A stretch of 64,000 nucleotides of DNA from Wolfiporia cocos (lineage: Eukaryota; Basidiomycota; Agaricomycetes; Polyporales; Phaeolaceae): assembly GCA_029448655.1 (NCBI GenBank), contig JACCLO010000002.1:4588001-4652000 (forward strand), written 5' to 3'. The notes below the pieces were generated by a model. The model saw nothing but the letters and a program-made list of their open reading frames with translations. It ran no database searches and was not told the origin of the DNA. This document shows positions 1-7,967 of this stretch, in pieces; position 1 is the first letter of the stretch, and each line of letters begins with the position of its first letter. Made by a program: the position numbers and the translations under genes.

Positions 1-1
1 T

Positions 2-340
2 CTCACTCCTCTCGCCAACCACCCCCCTAATTACCCAGGCTTCCATATGGAAAACGACATGCGTTTCCATACTATGGTAGTAGAATTGGAGGACTTGGTG
101 GATAACGTGAAGGATAGAGCGAGACGGGGGAGGATCACCAATAGAGACTGGAGAATTATGAAAAAGTATTGCAAACAACTCGGCAATATTTCCTTTTTGG
201 ATTGGCGTACGGACTTGGCTCGTCTCGTAGCAGAATGCGTAGCGCTACAAATTACTTTTGCCTTCGGTGTAACACCACCTGACAAGGTGGCAGGGCCCTC
301 AACTACTTCGGTAGAAGAGGATATACTCGCGATTGTATAG
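2..340 (+). CDS. ORF0 of element A, 3' part only
   Basis: An open frame runs from the window edge to a TAG stop and matches the last ~112 residues of the 307-residue ORF0 of element B with only a few substitutions. No known domain is recognised. The segment is helical-looking and rich in charged residues, and it ends in a short acidic tail. It lies 147 bases upstream of the gag start in the same orientation. The start codon is outside the window. Confidence 0.75.
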   Translation, partial: LTPLANHPPNYPGFHMENDMRFHTMVVELEDLVDNVKDRARRGRITNRDWRIMKKYCKQLGNISFLDWRTDLARLVAECVALQITFAFGVTPPDKVAGPSTTSVEEDILAIV

Positions 341-487
341 TAGAAATACTATCATCTTTTAACTCTGAAATAGAGTGCGAGTGTGATCTATAACGAAAGT
401 TGCAGCTTTCGAAACCAATCCCTTCTTAAAAAGAATCTAAGACAATGAGTAACCGGAAACTAACATTCGTCACAAACAGTATTCACA
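341..487 (+). promoter_or_regulatory. ORF0-gag spacer with two small hairpins
   Basis: Two perfect stems are visible: ACTCT/AGAGT around a 5-base loop (362-376) and CGAAAG/CTTTCG around a 6-base loop (394-411). The first is conserved in element B; the second loses its last pair there. An ATG at 445 opens a frame different from gag in this copy, whereas in B the same ATG is in frame with gag because of a one-base difference. A role in reinitiation or start choice is only inferred. Confidence 0.4.
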
Positions 488-2485
488 ATGTCCTCCACCT
501 CCTCCGTCAGCACTCCTCTCGCCCCCCGCAAGATGCGCCTCCGCTCAGAAGGCCCGGTGACACCGGTAGCTGGTCCCTCGGGAACTCAGCAACTGGTGAC
601 ACTGGAGCACCTAAGCGAGGAAGAGGAAGAGGAAGAGGAAGAGGAAGAGGACGTACAGGAGTTCGTTCCCCCGCAAAGGGACTCTCCGACCAACCCCATG
701 GGTACACGCCCAGGCACCCCCATTGCCGGTTATCCCCCGGCTCGTCGCACCCGCCCAATCGGGCCCGCCACCACTCTGGAAATGGAGTTCTCCGGACCAA
801 TACGGCAGACCAACGCCGTGGTCGAAAACCAACTCAAGGCGTACCTCCCCGAGGAGGAACACCACAAGGTGGATGGGTCCCTACATGGGCCGATCATCGA
901 TGCCGCCGTACAACGAAGTGCGGCCATAAGCCATGACACCACCGACATCCTAGGTCGAATGGTGCACGCCCGCCTGGAGCGTATCCATGGAAGAATCGAC
1001 TCCCTGGTTGGGCAATCCAGGGCAATCGAACAAAAAGCCCAAGACGAGCTACACGAGGCGGTCAATTCGGTCCGCAACGAGGTCTTGTCCACTCTGGTGG
1101 ACCTCGGCAAGGAACTCCGACAGGAGTACACCGCCAAGTTCACCACGCTGGAAAAGGAGCTCCGGAAGGACTACCGGTCCCGCCTGGACGACCTCGAGGA
1201 TGCCTTCGCCGAGCGCATGGAGAAGGTTGACGAGGAACTCCGGAGGATTCGCAAGAATCCCTCCGTTCCCAACCCTCCCGGTGTTCGCACGCCCCCGGCA
1301 GACCCACCAGCAGCCCCCGGTAATGCTCAAACCCGAGCAGCCGATGCCGCTGCCGCCGCACAAGCTGCAGCCGCCGCTGCAGCAGCCGTCGCCCCGCAGA
1401 TTCCAGGTCTGCCTCAAAACCTGAAAATTCCCCCTCCCCCCGAATTCTCTGGGTCATCTGGAAAGGTGACTGCACAGGAATGGGTGGAGAAGATGGGCCT
1501 GTACTTCGGAACGCTCAGGGTCTACGACGACCATGACCGTATCACCACGGCCCTCTTCCGCGTCACAGGGGACGCATACAAATTTTTCTCGCCGCTCATC
1601 AAGAAGGCAGGAAACGGTGAACCTCTCGGCACCTGGGAGGACTTCACCAAATCCGTAATGGTGCAATATGGGAAAATGACGGATAAGGAGATCGCGAAAA
1701 AGGAAATTCGCGGTTACTACGGCACGAAGGGCAAGGAATTGGCAGAATCGAACTACTTCAATTACTGCGAACGGTTCCGCACCCTCGGCCGCCTCTCCGA
1801 AACCGCCAACGAGACTCTGGTGTGGGAATTCACCGAGACTCTCCCCGAAAAGGTCAAGGACACCTTAAACGTCCTCGGCAAGACCCCCTTCTTCAAGGCC
1901 CCGACCGACATCGAGCCCCTAATCGACTTCGCTCTGGAAATGTACCAAACGTCATATCCAGACAAGATCAAGGGTTCGATCTTCGAGAAAGCCGGCAAGA
2001 AGGACTCGGCACCTGCCGAAAAGAAGGAGACGTCCTCCGCTTCTGCAAAGAAATCGGAGAAGAAAAAGGACAAGGGAAAGGCGCCCGCCAAAGCCCCCGT
2101 CGACACCGCCAATGCCGTCTGCACTTACTGCAAGCAGACGGGACACTACTTCAACAAGTGTCCTAAGCTTGCGGCAGACAAGGCCGCGGGAACGTTCGTG
2201 CCTGCCGCTCAGCGGGCCGAACAACAAAGGGCGAAGGATGCAGCTGCCGCGTCTGGAAAGACCACGGCTGCTCCTTCGGGTAGTGGAAAGGGACAGGCTT
2301 CTGGCAAGAAGCCGTACTCGGCGCCCCCCGCGGATGGCAAGACGTATCGTGCCCGAACGATCTGGGAAGAAGTGACAGCTGACTCAAGCTCAGCAGGACC
2401 CTCGGCCCCCGCCACCACCGTCGCCAATGTCGGGACCATCTCGGTTCCCCTCGCCCCAACCACACGTCTCGAAGACGTTCTGTGA
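488..2485 (+). CDS. gag: Gag polyprotein of element A
   Basis: This 665-residue structural protein should form the retrotransposon capsid and package the element RNA. The N-terminal ~100 residues are low complexity with a glutamate run encoded by a GAG/GAA repeat. Residues ~165-265 look like a coiled coil, followed by proline/alanine-rich linkers. Residues ~315-470 match the retrotransposon Gag (capsid) family, with the W-V-E-K-M and F-T-K-S patterns. A zinc knuckle C-X2-C-X4-H-X4-C lies at about residues 545-558, and the tail is lysine/alanine rich. I chose the ATG at 488 because it is in frame in both copies. The end overlaps pol, which is in the +1 frame. Confidence 0.9.
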   Translation: MSSTSSVSTPLAPRKMRLRSEGPVTPVAGPSGTQQLVTLEHLSEEEEEEEEEEEDVQEFVPPQRDSPTNPMGTRPGTPIAGYPPARRTRPIGPATTLEMEFSGPIRQTNAVVENQLKAYLPEEEHHKVDGSLHGPIIDAAVQRSAAISHDTTDILGRMVHARLERIHGRIDSLVGQSRAIEQKAQDELHEAVNSVRNEVLSTLVDLGKELRQEYTAKFTTLEKELRKDYRSRLDDLEDAFAERMEKVDEELRRIRKNPSVPNPPGVRTPPADPPAAPGNAQTRAADAAAAAQAAAAAAAAVAPQIPGLPQNLKIPPPPEFSGSSGKVTAQEWVEKMGLYFGTLRVYDDHDRITTALFRVTGDAYKFFSPLIKKAGNGEPLGTWEDFTKSVMVQYGKMTDKEIAKKEIRGYYGTKGKELAESNYFNYCERFRTLGRLSETANETLVWEFTETLPEKVKDTLNVLGKTPFFKAPTDIEPLIDFALEMYQTSYPDKIKGSIFEKAGKKDSAPAEKKETSSASAKKSEKKKDKGKAPAKAPVDTANAVCTYCKQTGHYFNKCPKLAADKAAGTFVPAAQRAEQQRAKDAAAASGKTTAAPSGSGKGQASGKKPYSAPPADGKTYRARTIWEEVTADSSSAGPSAPATTVANVGTISVPLAPTTRLEDVL

Positions 2486-5400
2486 AGAACACACCAGCCC
2501 CGCAGCGGCTGGGAGTGTACAGCGCCCCGAAGAAGCGCACCTCTACGAAGAGGCTTCACAGAGACCCCTTATCTTGTGGGAAGATAAGGCGGTCGTACGT
2601 CACCCGGTATCCCATCTCGGTATATTCGGTAACTCGGCAATGGACTTTGCCCGGAGGACAAGGACACTAGCTACACGTGCCCCTCCTGTACAATACTTCT
2701 ACCCTGACCCGCTCGCGCTAAAGTTTTTCACTTTGTATAATGTACATGGAAACGATTCTCGAGACGACAATAAATCGTTCTCTATCGAAGTGGAACTGTG
2801 GGTATATGGAAAGAAAGTCAACGCCATGGCATTAATCGACACCGGTGCATCAATAAGCGTCATAGATAAGAAACTCGTACACGAGGAGAAGTTAGTCACT
2901 CAGAAGCTACCTTCACCTCTCGAGATTCGCAACGCCGACGGTACCTCTAATACCGCCGGTAATATCAATATGGCAGTAAAAGCTTATATGGTGCACGAGG
3001 AACACAAGTCCACCGAATTCTTGTACGTAATGGACGTACAGAATGCGGATGTGATCCTCGGATATGATTGGTTCCTGAAACACAACCCGGACTTCAACTG
3101 GCCGGAAGGAACCTTCACATATCGGTGTACGGAAAAATGTAAACATGGCAAACGGGTTTCGATTTCTGAGGAAGAGGACGAAATCGAACCCCGCAACATC
3201 TATCAGATCATCAATGACTTTCCAATAGATTTCCTCGGCTTAGAGGAGCCGGAGAATCCCTTTGTCGCTTGGGTGAACACCTTTGACGAAGGAACAGAAC
3301 TCCTTATCGATGCCATTCAGTCGATAACGGAGAAGTCGGATGATGAATTCCTGACAGATGCGGATCTCCAGAAATGGAAATCCTTGGTTCCGGAGGAATA
3401 CCAGGAGTTTGGTCCCACGGTATTTTCTCAACGCGCATCCGAAAGGATGCCCGAACGGAAACCATATGACCACGCCATCGACTTCCCCGATGACGCGGTA
3501 CTACCGCCCCCGAGTAAGGCATACAAGATGTCTCCTCAGGAAGCGAACTCGCTAGATCAGTGGATTCAGGAAGAGTTACGGAAGGGCTACATCCGACACT
3601 CAAAATCCCCGATCGCGAGCCCGGTCTTCTTCGTCCCTAAAAAAGACGGCGGAGCCCGAATGGTAGTCGATTACCGGAAAGTAAACGACTTGACCATTAA
3701 AAACAGGTACCCTCTCCCACGCATAGACGAGCTTATCGATAAGCTTAGCCAGGCTTCGATATTTACGAAGCTCGACTTGCGTTGGGGTTACAACAACGTA
3801 AGAATCAAGGAGGGAGATGAATGGAAGACCGCATTCATTACGCCTAACGGCCTTTACGAAGCTGTAGTCATGTACTTCGGTTTTTGTAATGCACCCAGCA
3901 CGTTCCAACACATGATGAACGATATTTTAGGTGACCTTATCAGAGAAGGAAAGGTCATTGTCTACCTAGACGACATCCTTGTGTTCGGAAACGACCTGTT
4001 GGAACACCGTCGTATTGTCAAGCAAGTATTACAAATCTTGCAAGACAACGACTTGTTCGCGAAGCCTGAAAAGTGCTTCTTCGAACAAAGCAGTATTGAA
4101 TACCTGGGAATGATCATTTCCAAAGGAAAAGTCGAAATGGACCCTAAGAAGGTAGCCGGTGTAATGGACTGGCCTACACCTGCCAAGGTGAAGGACGTCC
4201 AAGCCTTTGTTGGCTTCGCCAACTACTACCGTCGGTTCATTAAAGACTTCTCCAAAGTGGTTAAGCCGTTAACCGAACTGTCCAAGAAAAACACGCAATG
4301 GAACTGGGGACCCGAACAAGCGGAAGCCTTCCAAACTCTCAAGGAAGCTTTCACATCGGCTCCAATACTCCGGATCCCAGATCAGGAGTCCCCGTTCCGC
4401 GTGGAAGCGGATTCTTCCGATTACGCAACTGGTGCGGTGCTATCACAATACTCTTCGGAGGATAAGCTCTGGCACCCGGTAGCCTTTTACTCGAAATCTC
4501 TATCAGCACCCGAAAGGAACTATGAGATTTACGATAAGGAGTTGCTTGCAATCATCCGCGCTCTAGAGGAATGGAGACATTACCTCGAAGGACATCCACA
4601 CAAATTCGAAGTATGGTCGGATCATCTCAATCTGACATATTTCAAATCGGCACAACGGCTAACCCGGAGACAGGCACGTTGGAGTCTTTACCTGACAAGG
4701 TTCAACTTCACCATGTGCCACAAACCCGGTAAAACAATGCTCACGGCTGACCCTCTGTCACGGAGGCCAGACCATGAAGAGGGGGTGGAACTCGACAATC
4801 GCGATCAAATTTTGCTGAAACCGGAATACTTTACGGTTAGGGCGCTAGAAGCGTCACAGCAGGAAATACAGTCAGGCGACGAGGACCTTCTCCGACAAAT
4901 CCGACAAGCCCTCATGGACGATCAAATTACCAAAGATTACCAGGAACTACTGAAAAGTGGTCCCAAGGAATTCGGTAAAGATCTCCAGGAATGGAACATG
5001 GAGGCCGGATTACTCCTCAGACGAGGAAAAGTGTACGTTCCAAAAGAGCCTAAGGAATTGCGCACGAAGATTCTGGAGTTACATCATGACCATGTGACTG
5101 CCGGACACTTCGGACGATGGAAGACCTATGAACTTCTGTCACGTAATTACTGGTGGCCTGGAATGACCACGATGGTAAAGCAATACGTGGAAGGTTGTGA
5201 CACATGTCAACGCATGAAGAACCACAACCAGACCCCGTACGGACCCCTGCAACCGCTCCCAGTCCCGGAAGCACCTTGGGACACCGTCACAATTGACCTT
5301 ATCGTCCACTTACCGCCCAGCGGCGAATTGAAACAATTCAATGCTATTATGGTAATAGTGGACCGGCTTACCAAGCGAGCGCACTTCATTCCCACGTCAG

Positions 5401-6962
5401 ACAAGATAACGGCGAAAGAATTAGCGAACCTCCTGTACCTTCGGATCTATCCGAACCACGGACTTCCAAAACAAATCATTTCGGATAGAGGCCCGCAATT
5501 CGCAGCTGCCTTGTTTAAGGGATGGTGTGAGCAATTGGGAATCCAACGGTCAATGACAACCGCCTATCACCCGCAAGCGGATGGCCAGACGGAGAGAGTT
5601 AACCAGATCCTGGAACAATATCTTAGATGTTACATCGATGTTATTCAAAAGGATAACTGGTCATGGTTTCTCCCAACGGCTGAATTCGCGTACAACAACG
5701 CGGCTAGTGAGACAACAAAGAATAGCCCATTCTTTGTCGAACTAGGAAGGCACCCTAATGCAGGACCTACAAATTTACGTCCAACACCATACACGGACCT
5801 AAATATCATTGCTTACGAACGATGGTCAGCACAAGAACAAGCTAAGGCAGCCATGAAACTGGCTGCTGAACGCTGGTCTTGGTATTATGATCAACATAAG
5901 CGCTCGGTACCGTTTAAAGTCGGCGACAAAGTTCTCGTTGACGCCCGTAGCTGGCAAGACTCCGAAAGAAGTCTTAGTCCACGCTATTTGGGACCATTTA
6001 GGATAATTGAACAATTATCTCCGGTCACCTTTAGGGTACACATGGACGAGCAATACAGGGCCTATCACCCAGTATTTCACGCTTCCAAGTTGGTCATGTA
6101 CAAGGACCCTGTGCATCAGAAGAAACCAGAGCCTCAACCAGAAATGGTCGATGGCGAGGAATTATGGGAAGTCGAGAAGATCTTAGATCATCGTCTACGC
6201 GCCGGAAGAGTTGAATACAGAATCCGATGGAAAGGATTTGGTATCAATGACGACTCCTGGGTACGCGAAGCCGATCTCGACACGGCATACGACATTCTGC
6301 AGGAATACAAGGCTTCACATGCCATTCCAATGCAGGATGTCCCCCTCAGGCGATCAGCTAGAAGGAAAGAAGCAGTTCATGTCTTCGACCCTGACAGCAA
6401 CGACTGGGAAGCCGACGAATGCACGTGGCCAGACGACTGGCCGCAGTATCGCGAAGAATTTGCGAAGGATCCTAAGCAACGCATGGTTAGACACCCCGAC
6501 GGGGGATGGATGTCAGCTGACATTAACCAAAATGCGGATTTGAAAATCGTAGTCGGTGAAGGTGGCCGAATGCCAGAAAAGGGAACCAAGGACTCGGTTG
6601 GGTTTGACCTGTACACTGCAACAGGCGACGTTCTGCCAGCTCACGGGCAGACAGAATACAATACCAAACTGAAAATCCAGGTACCTTTCGGCACTTACGG
6701 ACGCATCGCCCCCCGCTCTAGTCTTGCCCGCAAAGGCATAGACGTAATGGGTGGCGTTATCGACCACGATTATCAAGGCGAAGTAATCATCATTCTCCGG
6801 AATCACTCCGACATATCTATTGATATTCGGGCCGGTGATAAGATTGCTCAGCTCATCTGCGAAGTTGCTAAGGACCCGCACATTACGCTACACGGAAAAT
6901 CTTACTTTGAAAAGATTAAATCCGAGCGCGGTACTGGTGGTTTCGGCTCCACAGGAAAGTAA
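2427..6962 (+). CDS. pol: Pol polyprotein of element A: PR-RT-RNase H-IN-chromodomain-dUTPase
   Basis: This 1511-residue replication polyprotein has domains in this order. The aspartic protease has D-T-G at residues 138-140. The reverse transcriptase has Y-L-D-D at 513-516. RNase H follows (around the A-D-S-S-D motif, with Y-D-K-E-L downstream). The integrase has an HHCC zinc-binding region and the catalytic triad D957, D1020, E1056 (DD35E spacing), then a G-P-F/Y-type module. A chromodomain follows at roughly 1244-1295 (W-x-V-E-x-I-L start, Y-x-I-R-W-K-G-F). Residues ~1371-1511 form a trimeric-type dUTPase with all five conserved motifs. The frame is open from 2376, so Pol may be made by +1 frameshifting from gag or from the internal ATG at 2427. 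No inactivating change was seen. Confidence 0.93.
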   Translation: MSGPSRFPSPQPHVSKTFCEEHTSPAAAGSVQRPEEAHLYEEASQRPLILWEDKAVVRHPVSHLGIFGNSAMDFARRTRTLATRAPPVQYFYPDPLALKFFTLYNVHGNDSRDDNKSFSIEVELWVYGKKVNAMALIDTGASISVIDKKLVHEEKLVTQKLPSPLEIRNADGTSNTAGNINMAVKAYMVHEEHKSTEFLYVMDVQNADVILGYDWFLKHNPDFNWPEGTFTYRCTEKCKHGKRVSISEEEDEIEPRNIYQIINDFPIDFLGLEEPENPFVAWVNTFDEGTELLIDAIQSITEKSDDEFLTDADLQKWKSLVPEEYQEFGPTVFSQRASERMPERKPYDHAIDFPDDAVLPPPSKAYKMSPQEANSLDQWIQEELRKGYIRHSKSPIASPVFFVPKKDGGARMVVDYRKVNDLTIKNRYPLPRIDELIDKLSQASIFTKLDLRWGYNNVRIKEGDEWKTAFITPNGLYEAVVMYFGFCNAPSTFQHMMNDILGDLIREGKVIVYLDDILVFGNDLLEHRRIVKQVLQILQDNDLFAKPEKCFFEQSSIEYLGMIISKGKVEMDPKKVAGVMDWPTPAKVKDVQAFVGFANYYRRFIKDFSKVVKPLTELSKKNTQWNWGPEQAEAFQTLKEAFTSAPILRIPDQESPFRVEADSSDYATGAVLSQYSSEDKLWHPVAFYSKSLSAPERNYEIYDKELLAIIRALEEWRHYLEGHPHKFEVWSDHLNLTYFKSAQRLTRRQARWSLYLTRFNFTMCHKPGKTMLTADPLSRRPDHEEGVELDNRDQILLKPEYFTVRALEASQQEIQSGDEDLLRQIRQALMDDQITKDYQELLKSGPKEFGKDLQEWNMEAGLLLRRGKVYVPKEPKELRTKILELHHDHVTAGHFGRWKTYELLSRNYWWPGMTTMVKQYVEGCDTCQRMKNHNQTPYGPLQPLPVPEAPWDTVTIDLIVHLPPSGELKQFNAIMVIVDRLTKRAHFIPTSDKITAKELANLLYLRIYPNHGLPKQIISDRGPQFAAALFKGWCEQLGIQRSMTTAYHPQADGQTERVNQILEQYLRCYIDVIQKDNWSWFLPTAEFAYNNAASETTKNSPFFVELGRHPNAGPTNLRPTPYTDLNIIAYERWSAQEQAKAAMKLAAERWSWYYDQHKRSVPFKVGDKVLVDARSWQDSERSLSPRYLGPFRIIEQLSPVTFRVHMDEQYRAYHPVFHASKLVMYKDPVHQKKPEPQPEMVDGEELWEVEKILDHRLRAGRVEYRIRWKGFGINDDSWVREADLDTAYDILQEYKASHAIPMQDVPLRRSARRKEAVHVFDPDSNDWEADECTWPDDWPQYREEFAKDPKQRMVRHPDGGWMSADINQNADLKIVVGEGGRMPEKGTKDSVGFDLYTATGDVLPAHGQTEYNTKLKIQVPFGTYGRIAPRSSLARKGIDVMGGVIDHDYQGEVIIILRNHSDISIDIRAGDKIAQLICEVAKDPHITLHGKSYFEKIKSERGTGGFGSTGK

Positions 6963-6986
6963 TCGTTCCATTAGGGACAATGAAAC

Positions 6987-6999
6987 CTGAAGAGGGGGT
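6987..6999 (+). promoter_or_regulatory. Polypurine tract of element A
   Basis: The purine run GAAGAGGGGG immediately precedes TAA and the TG that opens the 3' LTR. This is the usual primer for plus-strand DNA synthesis. The same tract occurs in element B next to its 3' LTR. Confidence 0.8.
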
Positions 7000-7001
7000 A
7001 A

Positions 7002-7700
7002 TGTCACAGATTTGGGACATGCCACTATTTTTCCCGTATTTTTACCTATTTATCTGGTATTTCTACGACCTTGTAGACATTTACGCTGCTAAGCGCCCGT
7101 CTACACGTACACGCAACCAAACAACACGTACACAACGCGGTATACGTCCACTTGTCATAACAACACGTACATAACACGCTTGTACGCGTCAATGACTCAG
7201 CGGACTAACCTCCGGTGTCACGCGCTTTACTCATATCCCGATACCGGGCTATGTCAGTACGATTGGATAAGCGGCCCGCTCGTTATCACATGCCAATGCC
7301 CTTATGATTACTCATATCCCGATGCCGGTATATAAGAATCACATGCATGGCTTACTAACGTAGCTACAGCCACTTCCACAACATGGACCTACGGTCCAAA
7401 CAAACGATCTTACTGGTGCGGCCATTACCGGCGCACATGGTCTATTGTAGTTTACGATTTAACCATATTAGTTATGTCTGCGCACAGACCACCTTCATGT
7501 TTGGCTCCCTTACCGGTAACCAAACAAAGCATGTATATAAGTAGGGCTATCACTGCGGATAAGCCTTAGATTTGTTCTCTGCATTCGCACAGTTACATAT
7601 CATCTCTGCTTGCGCCCACTAGCCTCCTCACCAACCTCCAGCAACTCCTTCAAGTCGCTTATTAGGTTATAGTGTGAGTCCCACAGTCTAGTCTGTGTCA
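7002..7700 (+). repeat. 3' LTR of element A (699 bp)
   Basis: The LTR begins TGTCACAGATTTGGG and ends CTGTGTCA, giving TG...CA termini. It has exactly the same length as the 5' LTR of element B. U3 contains three copies of an ACACGTACA-like motif (about 7103-7175) and two copies of ACTCATATCCCGAT (7226 and 7311 areas). A first TATA-like site lies near 7328 and a stronger one at 7534. The base following the LTR belongs to element B. Confidence 0.93.
7534..7578 (+). promoter_or_regulatory. LTR promoter: TATA box and predicted RNA start / self-primer
   Basis: TATATAA at 7534-7540 is followed 34 bases later by AGATTTGTTCT at 7568-7578. That 11-mer is the exact reverse complement of the primer-binding site just inside the 5' LTR of element B. 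The spacing fits a transcript that starts with the 11-mer, as in Tf1-type self-priming. The start site is inferred from this coincidence, not measured. Confidence 0.7.
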
Positions 7701-7928
7701 TAAGGCGCGTGACTCCGGAGGTTAGTCCGCTGAGTCATTGACGCGTACAAACGTGTTATGTACGTGTTGTTATGACAGGTGGACGTATACCGCGTTGTGT
7801 ACGTGTTGTTTGGTGATGTGTACGTGTAGACGGGCGCTTAGCAGCGTAAACGTCTACAAGGTCGTAGAAATACCAGATAAATAGGTAAAAATACGGGAAA
7901 AATAGTGGCATGTCCCAAATCTGTGACA
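7701..7928 (-). repeat. Truncated 3' LTR of element B
   Basis: This is the first 228 of 699 LTR bases, identical to 16973-17200 except for one substitution. It is cut exactly where element A is inserted. The remaining 471 bases should lie beyond the 5' LTR of A, left of the window. Confidence 0.93.
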
Positions 7929-7967
7929 TTACCCCCTCTTCAGGTTTCATTGTCCCTAATGGAACGA

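Larger units (their letters stand above)
1..7700 (+). mobile_element. Element A: Ty3/gypsy chromovirus LTR retrotransposon, 5' end outside the window
   Basis: In order the element carries the tail of ORF0, gag, pol, a polypurine tract and a complete 3' LTR. Its 5' LTR, leader and most of ORF0 lie left of the window. Both large ORFs are open, so this copy looks recent and possibly autonomous. The base after its LTR is already inside the LTR of element B, which places A as an insertion into B. Comparison with B's intact 5' LTR shows the insertion point lies between ...GATATGAG and TAAGG. Confidence 0.95.

Noticed and set aside
445..936. 163-codon ORF overlapping gag in element A
   Set aside because: It is the upstream ATG shifted out of frame by one base; in element B the same ATG reads into gag. 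The arginine/glycine run is a frame-shifted glutamate repeat.
6980..7174. 64-codon ORF in the LTR of both elements
   Set aside because: It covers the polypurine tract and U3 repeats and has no protein-like features.
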